DNA of 64,000 nt from Neurospora crassa OR74A (GCF_000182925.2 NC_026507.1:1674001-1738000); one strand, 5' to 3'; numbered from the stretch's first letter, positions 44,056-57,854 are shown. Program-made: numbers and translations. The notes: a model not told the origin generated them from the sequence alone.

Positions 44056-47000
44056 GGTTTATGCCTGTCAGGGAACCCTCGCTTCTGGCTCCGTTTACAC
44101 AAATTATACACCGTAGGCCAGTAGGTAATGCGCTGTACAGGCTCGTGATACAGTGTCTGAGAGACAGGATATCTGGGCCTAGACCTCGAAGATAAGGTGG
44201 TCGTGCCGTGTGAATGGTGTGGATTGTCGAAGACTGGTTCGGCAAGTGCTGGCTCGAATGTCGAGGAATTCACACACAGCGTATGGAATGATAGTTCACG
44301 GGGCGATGGAGCGAGTATGAAAAGTTCGTGCGGGACGCTTGGGCCCGCGGTATTGGTATATTATAAAACAGTAGTAGTATGCTTGATGAATGTCGAAGCT
44401 CGTGGGCCGTAGTAGTAGTAGTAGCGGGGACGGGAAGTACGAGAAGGACGAACTGAAGACGAGGTAACCGAAACTGGTGGTTGTTTGTTGTGGACTATGT
44501 GTGGAATGTCAACTTGTGTACCGGCAGGAAAAGAGCAGGAACAAGCGGGAGTTTGGCAGGAGAGCAAACGGTGTTATATTTGGACGCTGGGAGCCTGACG
44601 TGTTTGCAGGTCTGTCTGTTGTCCAAGATCCCGATCTGGGCGGGTTCGTTAGTTGCGCATCCGCCGTACAGACTGGCAAGTCGGTACCTTCCTTTGACGC
44701 AAGCCTGAAGGGCGAGCGGAGACATCCATGGAGGTGGAGAAGGCAGGTATCATCGCCGGCCCTCGCTCTTTACTAGTAGTCACCTACAGTACGCAGTACT
44801 GGCAGTCTCTCTCCTGGTCTCATCGCACTTGGCACTGTAAGGTAATGTAATACCTGGTACCGACCTCTTAGACCTAGTAGTATATCAAGTTGGCTTTTCG
44901 ATCTGAGCCGGGTCCAACATCGTGTTTCTCGTCCCAGACTCTCTGTTCCTGGAAGTGCTCACCAAGCAGAAGCGTAGAGTAACTGTTGCTTCCGGATGAG
45001 GGTAAAAAGGATTTGAGGACGCCCCCCTGCCTAGGTACCTAGAGCTACCGCAGCAGTCGTGGAGACGGAAACTAGCCGGCAACAAGGGGGGCGGGATCAT
45101 TGGCGTCGATTCAAAAGGCGTAGGGTGTGGGCGGCACCGAGTCGGTTCGGAGTGCGGTCGACGGGACTGGCTGTGTCTGGCTGCTTGCTCGATCCAAAAG
45201 CGATCCACAGAGCCACTCACAGCCAAGGGCACCCGCGAGTGTTCATCGATCTCGATCCGGTTGTGGTTGCAGACTGACCTTCACAGGGCTTGGCCGTACC
45301 TGTTACGTTGCCAGTCAGTTCAAGCACCGTCCACGTTCAGAGAGAGCACTGTAGAACTGTGCTGTACTGTGAACGGGGCTTGGGCCAATCATAATTGTTA
45401 GAGAGGACTGCGGCTGCCCATTTAAGGTACGTGGCCCTGGAGGTCCACTTGAGGTAGTACCCACTGCCCCGCTCTGCCTTCGCAAGGTATGGTACCACCT
45501 TCCAGGTTGATGGAGAGCTTTGGAGAGCTTCAGAGAAGCTTCAATGTCTCATGCCCTGACATGCTTGCCGAGTTGCAGTGTGCGAGCTTCATTGGTCTTT
45601 ACTACTTTCGTCTTCCATGTGCTACACTTGTTTTGACTAGACTCCATCCAGACCTGGCGGACCACATTCCCGTCGTTTCTTGAAGGTCGGCTCTTTCGCA
45701 TGCAAGGACACAGGCCAGGACCAGGTCCGTGTATTCAGCAGTCGCGGCACCGCAGCTTGCGTGCCGAGCTCAAGCTCGAGTTGGAGATTCGATGCACTGC
45801 CAGGGGCACTCTCTCATTAACGCTCGCTCTGCACTAAACAGTGGTCTCTTGAGTCTGGGTAGCTAGTAGCTTCCCGAGTCATTAGGTGCAGTGGTGTTGT
45901 GACAACTCTGGGGAGGAGGGGAGAACGCTCAGAGGGGTAAGTAAGCTCGTCTGATGTTGTAATCTGTTTTGGTCACCGTTTGGAAAAGGTCTAGAACCTC
46001 GAGTCGCTTTAGTATCTTGGTGTCTTGCGCAGATCACAACTCAATTTGTCAAATACGTCTCCCCAATTTCTTGGCGGTCCATGTCGATCAACCTCTTGTA
46101 GGCCAGATGAGTTCGATTGCAGTGGCTTGTTATGCATGGCGAGGAACGATTCACACATTGCTCGAAACACCTCAATTCAAAGCCGCTAAGTGAATGCAGC
46201 ACAAAGCCCCAAGCTTCAATTAGTCAGTAGCATGGCGCGCTTCTTCTCGGACCCCGCGGAGAGTGTGGCTGTGGAGACGGCTAAAGTCGAGGCTTGATAC
46301 AGGCGGTGTTGTACTATAGGTCCATGGGCAGCAAGGCGGGGAAGCAACCGGGCAGAATCCCAACAAGTTGAAAAATAAAAAGGAAAGAAATGAGCTTATG
46401 TGGTGGGGACGCATATTCTAGCTTCACTCAATAGTGTCGATGGTAACAACGGGAAGTTCCGGCGAGACTTGAAATCGAGATGTGAGTCCCAAGTTCGAAG
46501 GTTCTTAAATCGAGTGATGCCGAGTTCCCGATTGAGCCGAGCAGTAACGGGCAGCGTGTAAAGAGGAGCACAACACTGTGGCTATTCACCATGCATTCCT
46601 TCGTCTTGCAATCGCCGCTTTATTAGTGTCGTGATACCTAGTTGAACAGGGTGTTGGGGCCCTGTTGTGCTGCCGATTATCTCTGGCTGTGATTGTCGTC
46701 CTGGTCTGGTTCCCTACCTACCACTCTCAGCTGTTTTTATCTGCGTGCAAAATGCAGGGTCACTTGTGAGATGGTCCGGAGAGTTTGCTCCGACTGTACA
46801 TTCTAAGCCAAGAAGTGGAAAGGACCGTGCGCCGCGGAAGTGTACGTGCTCGCTCAGAACGCACTAACAATTCTCCTCATATCCACCTAAATCCATCTCT
46901 TTAACCGGTTTTCCTGCTACATATGCATTTCTTGACAGTGGTTTATGACCAATGAGATTTCAAACACCAACATGTAACCTTCCAACAACTCCAAGCCAAG

Positions 47001-50000
47001 TACCTTTTCTGGTATCTTTCAAACACGCTATAAGACCACTAGCTAGGCTGCTGGTTGTTTGGACTTTAGGTTATTGAACGCTCTTATGGGCTAGGAAAAG
47101 GTGCAAAAAACCAGGTAAAGAGATACCAGTTGTTCACCGATTAGAAGCTTTCTCTTCTACGTGCATGGGCCCAGAGCCAACCTACCTAATCATTCGGAGA
47201 CCTCCTCCAGTAGAGATTTGCTGTTTAAGCTGTTATGTTTGCTTCTCCCGACGTCCACTGTTAATATGTCATATCCTATGTGTCGAGAAGAACATGACTT
47301 CTTTGGCACCAATGATAAACCAATGACTAGCAAGTGGTAGTAGTCGGATACACTTCAATTGGCGATGAGAAACTCGATTGCAACCTGGAGCGGTTAGGCA
47401 GGCTCGGCAGGCTCGGGAAGCACGACCAAAAAGAAGAGCAGGGGGTGGTGGTGGTGGTGGTGAAGAATGCCAGTGGAGGATTGAAAGGTTTCCGGGTTAG
47501 GTGCGTGAAAATCCAAATATGGGATTTCAGAATGCCATGCTCCGCTTGCCATGTGATTGACGTTTTTGGTTCCCGTAGCCGTCAGGTTCAATGCTGGTCT
47601 GCTTGATAGCGCGGTTCCTATGACAAGGATCAACACAATTACGCATAAAAACAACCAAAAGCTTATATCCAAAGGGGAAAAATCTCAAGTTCTATACATC
47701 ATTCGGCACGTATCTTCCCAAGATCAGTCTTGTGTATTGACTTTGTTGGAATGGTATTTGGGTTGCGGAGAATGCGTATTCAAGTCCCGTGTTAACGAAT
47801 AGAGCAGGGATGAGCTGTAGGTACTGCGGTATGTTGTCTCCACCTATGCCGTGCCTGCCTGCCCCGCTCCACCGTTGCGTCATTCTTACTCTGCCTTATC
47901 GTAACAACTGATATTCACAAGTGGAAAGTCTCAAATTGCACTCCGGATTCCAAATGATGTCATTCTCTTCAGTTCCCACGACAATTCGAGAACCACAATC
48001 TCGGTCGCGTCCACCCCATTCAGTCATGTTCATCCGTATGACTTCAGAAGATCCCTTGATCTTCAAGAGACTGGTGCCCTACGTAGCATCATTCGAGGAC
48101 CAAATGGTGCGACTCCCTACAATCTTTAAAGTTCTCACCAAGCAATACCTTCGCCTGTGGAGCTGCCAATGGTGAGGATTGCAACACGCAACCAAGTCGC
48201 TGAGGCCCCAAGAAGGCACTTTGCATGCCATGCCATTGTACACTACTCAATGGTGGTGGGTTTGCCTCTTGGGCGTACCAAGGTTGCGCTTCCTCGTTCT
48301 ATCTCACGTGCTCGAATAGCATTCATCCAAAGAGAAGATCTATAGAGCCTCAAACAGACACGCATTCAACGCTTTATTCTATTGCCAACGTGTGTGGTCA
48401 GGTTTAGGTATGTAGACATAAGCAATGTAAGCCATGCTAATTGTTTGCCGAAGAGCCTCATTACCCTTATCCCATGTCGAGCTTAGCTCGACCCACTGAT
48501 GTACTGAGCGCTCCCATCCTTATACACTACGTGCGCCGATTCTTTTTTTCCTTTTTGTCCCAATCCAATCCCGGTCCTTAAAGCTAGTTTGTTTACACTA
48601 GCAAAACTCTTGGCAGTGCCGTTCCAGTATCAATAGCAAGCTCAAAGCCAACTTCGGATCCTTAAACTCTTCTTCATGCATGTCTTCACCGGTGCTCAGC
48701 TTGATCAAAGTATACTTGGGTATGTCTAGTGACGGAAGGATAGTGCGAATCACCTCGCTGATCTGTCCTCTCACCTCGCATCGGGGAGTTCTCTTCAACT
48801 CTTCGTTGTCCCATACTATGTATCATCCTCCCCGTACAGGCTTGTCTGACCGGAGACTTTGCTCCCCTCCCACAACAGCGATCATTCGTCTGCTCGCTCT
48901 GACATATTCAGCAGATCTGCGAATCCTCCCCTTGTCAAACCCTGCAGAACTTGGCTGCGTTTTCATACTTTCGTCATCACTACCAATGTACGTACTATGC
49001 AGTATGCCTACCTCCAAGCGAACTAATCCATCGATGCCTATCCGCTAGAACACATCTATCATAGTACGATGCACACTTTACTCCAGGCGATCTTATTCCA
49101 ACGAGACCCAATCAGCAGCGTTGTAGGGGCAGGAATTAGGATGACCATTTACACTACAAAGTCCCTGCATCGTCTAGGTCTTCTGGGGCCGGACCCTATA
49201 TGCAGTAAACATTATACACAGTTCAACAACGATGTTCTCCTACCTCGTACACAACGACACTGCAGTCGCAAATAGTACAGCGTCGAAAATCTTCCTCCCA
49301 GGTGCCAGCCACATCTAAAGATAGTACGAAATGTCTAACAACCTTTCTGGTAACATATACCAGCCTATCGCATTCAAGCCACCGCCGGAAGAAATGGCGA
49401 AAGTTTGGGTCGGGTAAACCGCCCGGAAGCCAAGCCTTCGGAAGGGTTCCGCCCCACTGGGTAACGAAACACGGCAGTAAGTGTAAACTTTGACCTTGCA
49501 TGAACATGAAATTTAGGGATTTTTATATGTGATCTAAAACCATCCCCATCTTTCTTCCCCAAGATCCCTCTTTTTTTTTAGGATCCCCATCTCCCACTCG
49601 AGCGGGACGACGGCGGGAAGAAAAAGATGTTTTGCGCACACCCATTTCAGTAGTACACCCAACTCTTCAGCAAAACACCCGTGCCTCGAGCGTGCCTCCG
49701 TGCATACTGTGTGGGTACCTACGTGTACTATGTACTGCCTACACGCACGCACACTGAGAATGCCAGCGCAGCGCAATTCATTGCACACATAAACAGGCAG
49801 GCAAGGCAGGCTGGCAAGCCCCATGTCTTCTACCATCTACCATACACTTCAGACGAAAGCCCGGGACTAGGAGTTCCCGTGCGCTCGAACCCGTTTTCGT
49901 CTGGTATCGCGATGTCACGGGAATTCGCGATGTCATTGGGCGCGGATGCACTACTACTTACTTACATAGCCTCAACTGCCGAGTGGCGGAATTGGTTGTT

Positions 50001-50343
50001 GTAGTGTAGTCGAGTCGTGCAGCATCGGCCCGTGTCAAGTTCGGTTTTCACTCCCTTTGTGTATCGTATCCATTTGCATCAGATCGCTATCGCTTCCGTC
50101 TTGTACCTACTACTGCAACGGAAATAGTGAGTCGTTACGTAGCAAGAAGTGACCCAAAAAAGAAGAAAAAAAAAGAAAGAATGGAGGAACATTCCAGAGA
50201 AGAAAAAAAAAAAAAAAAGCAGCTTCGGAAAAGGAAGCAATGAGGAAAGAGGAAGGATACAAGACAACTTAACATAAAATCCCAAAACCCAAAACCCCAA
50301 GGAAAAAGAAAACAGGGCGTTGTAAGGGAACGCCGGGAATTGA
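44056..50343. other. Gene desert, 6.3 kb
   Basis: No confident gene. Simple repeats include GTA repeats (about 44408-44425) and GGT repeats (about 47446-47461). A possible gene relic at 48598-49507 is listed separately. The end (50160-50218) is A-rich. Confidence 0.45.
48598..49507 (-). pseudogene. Possible relic of an unrecognised protein gene
   Basis: Minus-strand frame 49507-49223 (start ATG, 94 codons) and frame 48822-48598 both read like real protein. The first contains NFRHFFRRWLECDRLVYVTR and FVLSLDVAGTWEEDF. The second contains WDNEELKRTPRCEVRGQISE and SLDIPKYTLIKLSTGEDMHE. A donor-like GTAGGA occurs after VVVYE, but I could not join the two parts with normal introns. They may be two ends of a decayed gene, or coincidence. 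The family is not recognised. Confidence 0.3.
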
Positions 50344-50415
50344 GCCCGACGTGGGGGTCGAACCCACAACCTTGAGATTAAGAGTCTCACGCTCTACCGA
50401 TTGAGCTAGCCGGGC
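50344..50415 (-). tRNA. tRNA-Lys (CUU)
   Basis: The 72-base minus-strand sequence folds as a cloverleaf. GCCCGGC pairs with a GTCGGGC 3' end, the anticodon loop is CTCTTAA with anticodon CTT, and GGTTCGACCCC is the T-arm (B box). There is no intron. A T-rich run just downstream on the minus strand (about 50302-50312) can end Pol III transcription. Confidence 0.95.
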
Positions 50416-50935
50416 AGCTGTTTGGAAAGAGCTGCCATGATTGGTTGCGATACCGAGAAGCAGGTGCCATTATGTAGGCAATGCATATTTTGAACCCTTT
50501 GTGTCGCTGCTGACTCTGTGCGACGCTTTTCTGCATCATTGCAGATAATAGATAGAGAGAGTGCTTGTTGGGTGCGGACGACAAGACACTCGCGCTGCGT
50601 TTGTTCGGAGCTAATATTCCGAGACGTTCTGGAATGGAAAGCACATTGTAAGAGAAGCTTTGGAAGTTAGTGAGAGTACGATTTGATTGTCAGAACATAG
50701 ATACCTAGGGAGGGGACCATTCATAGGCAAAAAGAGGTAGGAGAGCCTCATTATCAGATCCTGATCAATCTTGTTGCAATGACAGACTTGAAGTTAAGAA
50801 GGTAAGTTGAACTACATTATTGCCGCATTAACATTATCCTGTTCATGACTAGAAATAGGGCAAAAAAGGAACAGAATAGATAGAAGAAAAGAAGATTGGG
50901 AAAAGTTGGCACGAAATGGAAGATCTCCAAAGCGC
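50416..50935. other. Spacer between the two tRNA genes
   Basis: About 520 bases. It contains a TTATCAGAT (minus-strand ATCTGATAA) at 50751-50759, likely a chance match. I see no gene in it. Confidence 0.4.
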
Positions 50936-50943
50936 AAAAAAAA
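50936..50943 (-). terminator. Pol III terminator of tRNA-Asp
   Basis: Run of eight T on the minus strand, 10 bases after the tRNA-Asp 3' end. Confidence 0.8.
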
Positions 50944-50953
50944 GGGTATTGGT

Positions 50954-51048
50954 CTCTCCCGCCGGGAATTGAACCCGGGTCTCGAGCGAATCGAACTGAG
51001 ATGTTCAAGCTTGACAAGCTCACATACTGACCACTATACTACGGAAGA
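50954..51048 (-). tRNA. tRNA-Asp (GUC) with intron
   Basis: 95 bases on the minus strand. The acceptor stem is TCTTCCG with CGGGAGA, the discriminator is G, the anticodon stem is TGAGC with GCTCG, and the anticodon loop is TTGTCA-C. An intron of about 23 bases sits one base after the anticodon, the canonical place; removing it leaves 72 bases. The T-arm contains GGTTCAATTCC. Confidence 0.93.
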
Positions 51049-51415
51049 TTTACAGTTGTGAGGCAACTGTCGTAGTTTGGTTGTTGGAAGATTTCGTTGC
51101 GCCGATGTGCTTATATGCAGCTGCTCTGAAAACGGACTTCGCAGTTGCATTCGACGAACTTTGCTGTCCCTAACGTTGACATTGGTATTTGCTTGAAGAC
51201 ATGGCTTGCCTGTGATCTGTCTGTGATGGATTGAAAATTAGTCTCTCACCATACTCCCAGTAAGAGATCATCATGTCACAATAACATCCACCGTTGCCCA
51301 TGGCCTGCCTCCAAACGCCATTTGATATCGCCTTCCTTCATCTTGTTTGATCACCTTTCGAACCATCCATCTTGTATCAGGACATCCATCGTGATATTCC
51401 CTCCCTCTGTCTCTT
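51049..51415. other. Spacer between tRNA-Asp and phosphoketolase
   Basis: Probably the phosphoketolase 3' UTR and the tRNA 5' flank. I see no gene in it. Confidence 0.5.
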
Positions 51416-53953
51416 TCAGTGAAGATGCTGCTCACTGGCCACCCTCGCTTCCCCCTTACTCCACAACCCGGTATGCGGCCATGTCCAATTCTTCAAAAAC
51501 GGCGGATCCATGCCCACCTCAAATGCCATCGCCTTTGCTTTGAGCTGCTCATTCCTTAGCTGCTCCCTGGCTGCCGCTCCACGATTGCCCAGAATACCCG
51601 TCATGTGATCGATAGCCGCCATTGCGAGACTGAATCGATCTGTGCCGTTACGTATGGCCAGCTCCAGGGGAGTATCAATGTTACCCTTCTCGCGGTATCC
51701 GCGCACGTGCACGTTGTGCGAACCAGGTCGCTTGTATGTCAGACGGTGGACAAGCCAGGGGTAGGAGTGGAAGTTGAAGATGATGGGCCTGTTGTCGGTG
51801 AACAAGGAAATCCACTCGGCGTCCGTCAGGCCATGCGGGTGCTCGTCGTGCGAGATCAGCTTGAAGAGGTCGACGCAGTTGACGCAGCGGATTTTGAGCT
51901 CAGGAAAGTGTTGGAGGAGCAGATCAATGGCGGCCAGGGACTCGTGCGTGGAGATGTCGCCGCACGAGGCCATGACCAGATCCGGCTCTTCGCCGCGGTC
52001 GCTGCTGAATTGTGGCCAGATGCCGATGCCCTTGGTACAGTGAATGGTAGCGTCGTCCATGGATAGGTACTGCAGGTGTTCTTGCTTGTCGGCCACAATG
52101 ACGTTGACGTAGTTGGATGAGCGCAGGCAGTGGTCCGTGACAGAGAGGAGGCAGTTACCGTCGGGCGGGAGGTAGATACGGACTATCTCGGGGCTCTTAT
52201 TGGCCACAACGTCGAGAAAGCCGGGGTCTTGATGGGTAAAGCCGTTGTGATCTTGACGCCAGACGACGGCGGTGAGGAGGATGTTGAGAGAGGCGACCTT
52301 GTGGCGCCACTCCACTTCCAAGCATTTTTCGAGCCATTTGCAGTGCTGGAAGCCAATTGTCAGCGATAATCATTTCAAATTTCGAGAAGGAGACCATACC
52401 TGATTGACCATAGAGTCAATGACATGGATGAACGGCTCGTAACTGTTCAGGAGACCGTGACGACCGGTGAGGATGTAGCCTTCCAGCCAACCCTCACATG
52501 TGTGTTCTGAGAGCATCTCCATCACGCGACCCTCGGGGGCCAGATTACCGCCGTCCTTATCCTCTTCAAAGTACTCGCCCAGCCAGACCTTCTTTCCAGC
52601 TTCGTAAACCTTCCCGAGCTTGTTGGATTCAGTCTCGTCGGGACCAAAAAGTCGGAAGGTGGTAGGGTTCCCGGCAATGACATCTCGGAGGAACATGGAC
52701 ATATTGGTCATACTGGCGGCCATAATCGACGCCGGCTTGTCGACCTTGAGGGCATAATTGCGGAAGTCGGGCATCCTCAGGGTCTTCCTAATGATGCCAC
52801 CGTTCGCGACGGGGTTGGCACTCATCCGGCGTGTTCCAGTCGGGCAGAGATCCTTGAGATCTTCGCTGATCCTTCCATCTCTAAAGATACGATCTGGCTC
52901 GTAGCTCTTCATCCACTGCTCAAGGATCTTGAGATGCTCGGGCTTCTCGTGCACATCCGTGATGGGCACCTGATGGGCACGCCAAAACCCTTCGAGAAAC
53001 TTGTCGTCGATCTTGCGGGGACCGGTCCAGCCCTTGGGACTGCGAAGGATGATGACGGGCCACCTAGGCCTGAAGGCCTTGCCAGACTCCCTTGCTTTTT
53101 GCTGGAACTTCCTAATCTCCAGGACACAATGCTCCAGTGTTGCGGCCATAGCCTGGTGCATGGTGTCAACATCGTCGCCCTCAACAAAGTATGGTTCGTA
53201 GCCATAGCCGCGAAACAGATTCTCTAGCTCCTTGTGGCTAATACGGGCGAGAATCGTAGGATTGTTGATCTTGTAACCGTTGAGGTGCAAGACGGGGAGG
53301 ACGGCACCGTCGGTAATGGGATTGAGGAACTTTGTGCTGTGCCATGAAGTCGCCAAGGGACCGGTCTCGGCCTCGCCATCACCCACCATTGTCAGGGCGA
53401 TCAGATTGGGGTGGTCGAAGACTGCGCCAAAAGCATGGGAGATGGAGTAACCTAGCTCACCACCCTCGTGGATACTGCCTGGTGTTTCAGGGGTGGCGTG
53501 CGAGCCGATTCCGCCGGGGAAGGAGAAGTGCTTGAAAAACTTCTGCATGCCCTCCTCGTCCTCCGATATTTCTGGATATACCTCGGAGTATGTACCTTCC
53601 AGGTATGCCTGCGACAGAACGGCGGGGGCACCGTGGCCGGGGCCGGATATGAAGATGGAATCGAGATCATACTTCTTGATCAAACGGTTGAAATGCATCC
53701 ATGTGAAGATTTGGCCGGGTGCGGAGCCGAAGTGGCCGAGCAGGCGGGCTTTGAGATGCTTTGTGTCGAGAGGCTCCTTGAGAAGCGGGTTGTCGCGAAG
53801 ATAGATCATGCCCAAGCTGAGGTATAAGCTGGCTTTGAAGAAGTCATTGAACTTGTCAATCTCTTCCTTGGTCAGGGGTTCTCCCTTGATTGTCGAGCGA
53901 GCTGGTCCGAAGGGGCTGATGCTCTCGACCTCGAGCTCATTCGAATCACTCAT
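51416..53953 (-). CDS. Phosphoketolase (xylulose-5-phosphate / fructose-6-phosphate)
   Basis: Thiamine-diphosphate enzyme that cleaves xylulose-5-P (and often fructose-6-P) with phosphate to acetyl-phosphate plus glyceraldehyde-3-P or erythrose-4-P. It is cytosolic and feeds acetate and acetyl-CoA. Exons are 53953-52400 and 52345-51416; the 54-base intron has GTATGG, a GCTGAC branch site and TTCCAG; the product is 827 residues, full family length. Key motifs are GPGHGAP (104-110), [20 protein letters not shown] (144-163), the ThDP/Mg motif GDGEAETGP (191-199), [10 protein letters not shown] and [11 protein letters not shown]. The C-terminal half contains [54 protein letters not shown] and [15 protein letters not shown]. 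The open frame runs on to 53962 but begins with TTG there; the ATG at 53953 gives [12 protein letters not shown]. Filamentous fungi often carry one or two such genes. Confidence 0.97.
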
Positions 53954-56900
53954 ACTGGGCAAGTTCCCGCTGGAGTTCTACGAACGGGAGGATGTGTATT
54001 GTGTACCTAGTGTTGTGAGGAAGTACCCAACCAGGTGGCCAGGTGTAGTTCGGTGGTTTCGAAGAAGAAGCCCTCGGTTGGTGTCTGGAGCTTCACGTGG
54101 ATTTATGTGTGACAGTGATCGAAGGAGAGGCAGAACCATGAATAATGCCATCCGGGAGGGCATTGTCTCTTATAGCAACCACCCTCCTGCTCCCTCCAAT
54201 ATTACACAGCATGAGCCATGAGGTGTGGTGACGAGTGCTGTGCCTATACTTGGTACCTGCCTTGGCTATCTGGTTTTGCTTTTCTCCTCACGAACAGTCC
54301 CCGCCAATGCGGGATCCGTAGTGTCGAACCGGCAAAACAACCCCGTCCCTCTCACATCAATAACTGCTGTATCGGCTCTTCACGGGACACCTTGTTAGTC
54401 CAACGGTGTGCAGACAGGTTATTAACGGTAGGGGTAGCAATGTACCGCATTGGATCACCGAACCCCATACCCAGCATCCTGGCATTCCGAGTCTGGCCAA
54501 CGAATGCAACGGAAGAAGCTGAAGGAAGGGAGCATCTAAGGAAACCTGTTGTACCAGTTTTCAAAGCACGAGAAGGGCTTCCAGTCCCGGTGCCGAGGAT
54601 CAAACAGGCCATTGTCGCAGTGACCGGAAGAGCTGGGAGAGGTGAGCACGGTTTGAATGGCTGAAATGGCTGGGGTCGGTCAAAGGGGAAAAGATGGGCT
54701 GATGTTGGACGATGACGGAGGGTGGGTCACCCATGCCATTGTTCGCCTTGTAACTAGTGTACACAGTAGAGGGGGGATGACATGACCTTTTCTGGATTTT
54801 GACAAGGCGGCATTCACGGAGGCACGGCATCGTCCAGGCCCTCCATCATCGCATGCATACTACACTGCAAGCAATTCTCCAATGATTGCCAATGGCATCC
54901 TTTCAGCCAACCGCGTTGTCGGATTGAGCATGGTGCGGGGATATCCTTTTCTCAGAGGTTCGTCTGCGTGGCCGTCTCCATGGCGGGGAGCTGTCTGCTC
55001 ACTGCTCTTCTCATCTTGTGTGCCCATGGTACGAAATCGCTTTGGCTGGGAGAGCTGTGTAGAGCTTCCATCATGACTGTGCGTAAATAATGTCTCGTCT
55101 CATCTGATGTTTCTTCCAACAAAGCTCCATCCGATCGGATGAACTTGATTGAGAATTTGAGACACGAAGACGGCAGACCAACACAACCACCATCAGTCTT
55201 CTTCAGACGCTAGAAACAGCAGGGATGAGCACGTTGATCACTCCCCTATACTCTAATATTGACGTATTCAAGATTTATAGTCGGCACCGCCGCGATCGTC
55301 TCGTATCGACAATGTTGGGTATCGGCGCCTTATGCTTGTGCCGTGGGATAAATTGAATGAACTGGACGGGCAACCTTGGAACTTCTCTTGTCTTGTTACT
55401 TTATAGCGGGCCACCCGGGCCATTGCGGGGACGTCTGGGGTCCATCCAATCTCATGTTAGGCCTGTTGCGGGCAGCCGAACGCTTTTCAGCGGGCCAGCA
55501 CGCGCTGCACAGCGGGGGGTGCCTGTTCGACGACAGGGGACGACGGGTAGCCGGGGCTCCCGTCTCAGGGCACCTCCCCCATGCGTTAACAGACCAGGGG
55601 CATGGCGTTGACGTCGGCGAGGTGGGATTAAACCTTCCAGCTGGAGGTCAGTGACATATCGGCATTGTGTACATAGTACTAGGTACCTCTTCAATCCCAG
55701 CAGCAGAGATAGCGATTGGAAGTAAAAAGCAAGAGCAATGGCGGGCAGCTATCTAGGTTGATTACATCCATTATCACATTATAACCAAAATGGGATAATT
55801 TAGGTAGTTTCCTTTGAGACTTGTATTCTCACCCCCCTAATGAGTTTTCTTCTTTCTTCCGACAATTATAGTAATCTGTGTACCTCGTAACGAGATATGG
55901 TCGCTAACGATACCACCTCTTTACCGCACGATAACATCACGGAGCGCTCCAAGTGTATGGATGATTTGGGTCGGTAACAATTTACCCCAGACAAGCAACG
56001 TCACGCTTCCAGGGTAGGGTGCCCCCCCACACGTCCCCGCCGGTATCAATGATCATCCCAGCCCGATTGAACATGAACAGGTGGTGGTTGTGGGTAGACC
56101 ACACGATATCATGCATCCATGTCTCTGTCGTAAGACGAGACGTGCGATAAGCTTTATCTGGAGATTTGCTTCTATCCTATTATAGCTATGCATTATCGAC
56201 TTCCCTCATCGACTTGACTAGAGAGGCGGACAAGAGAGGAGAGGACAACATAAGACCTTGAATCTAGGAAAATAGAAGGAATCGCGGCAGTTACCAAACC
56301 ATCAGCTGGTATAAGTGTAAAGTACAGCATAAGACCTAGTACATGTCCCTTGTTCTTCCAACCTTTCCTTTCCTGTCTTCGTGATTTCTCCCTACATTTC
56401 TCCCAACCTTTCCCCCTTCCCCTACATATTCTGTCGTCTTTTCAACTCATTGTTTTTCCCATTGGGTCTGCCATATCTTCTTGGACTCCCTGCTGCCCGA
56501 TCCATAACGCCACAGAAGAAAAAAATTTAACTGAGAAAAGAGTTTTAACATGATTCATACAGTGAAAGTATAGAAGATTTAAGGACTAAGACACAATCGA
56601 GAAAAGGCGTATTGCAGGCCGACTTGAAAATCGGACAATGTTACTTTTCCCTGGATTAACACACCCGAAACGACCTCTTAGGTTTCCAGATTCGTCCCTC
56701 GGTCAGCCAAGTACAAGGACCGGCAGACCCGTCACCTATCCCAGCGCACTTTGCGGTGCGGACCCGCCGAACTTATTAGAACCCTCATCTCTGGTAAAGA
56801 CGAGGCAGCCAATCGTGCGTGGATGTCATCGCAGCCTCGTCGCCGGCTTTATTGTTTGATAAACAAGGAAACTCATTCGATTTCTTTTCGTTTCTGATCA

Positions 56901-57854
56901 CCGGCCCCGCCAGGATTTCGCATCCTCCGCTTCTTTCTTTGCATTGTGCGGGAGCTTTCTCAACCCTTCAACGCATTGCCTCCTTAATCCCCCTTTCAAC
57001 ACATTTGCCCGATATCATCTGCCATCATACACCAGGTCTCGAAACCAAAGTTGGGCCTGTGTATTGCCCACCGCTTCCTGATCTGTCCTCAACTCTCTCC
57101 AGTCCCAGGTTATTAAGTAGTACGTAGTAAGGGGTATGTAGTATGCGTAAAGATGTTGTTCAGTCCATCCCAAGCCAGGCCAGCCGAGCGGGACCAAAAA
57201 TCACTCTTCGTGGGTGTCATTGTTCGTTCGTCCGTCCGTCCGTCCGCCGAGTCCTCTGCAGTTGCGTGATGAGAGGAAAAGTTCATAACGAGAAAAACCA
57301 GGAATAGCAAAAGCCAGACAGACATACGAGAGCTGATTAGGTACGTGGGTGAGACACCCAAGCGGATCCTACATTGAAAGCGAGAACGGCGTGATTAACG
57401 GCAAAAATCAGGTAAGGAAACCATTCGTAAAACGACAGGAGGTATAACCAAAACGACAAACACAAAAGGAGATGGCCCAAAAGCTCGCTAACTATGTGCA
57501 TATATAAACGCAACTAGAAACGACCATGATTCAGAGATGTTAGGATGACCGATAGGATGAAAGCCGGGTGAGGTCAAAGCGTGATTGGCCCGAATAGCGC
57601 TCCAACCATGGACGAAGACCAGACTGCTCTCCGACACCCCCTTGCCCCTTTCCATCCGGCATGGTCAGTGTTGTAGGTAGGTGGGTGTTGGGAACACTTG
57701 GAGTACTGGGAACCGCAAAACGAAAGTGGTATCAAGAGTCAGATGAAGACCGCCAAGCAAAAACTCCACCAACTCCAGGCGAGGGATATCACATCATGGG
57801 GATATCATCCCTCACCTCGCAACGGAAAAAGTAAAGTCAGACTGAGTGATGTGT
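53954..57854. other. Gene-poor region, 3.9 kb
   Basis: The first 200-300 bases are the phosphoketolase promoter. The rest has no supported gene. A GC-rich island at about 55397-55635 stands out from the AT-richer flanks, and a CCGT tandem repeat lies at about 57221-57247. Confidence 0.45.

Noticed and set aside
47394-47672. Minus-strand frame that looks like a signal peptide plus short secreted protein
   Set aside because: Begins with TTG, has no ATG before the hydrophobic segment, and ends in codons from a GGT repeat.
50751-50759. TTATCAGAT (minus-strand ATCTGATAA) between the tRNA genes
   Set aside because: Single copy with no iron-related gene nearby.
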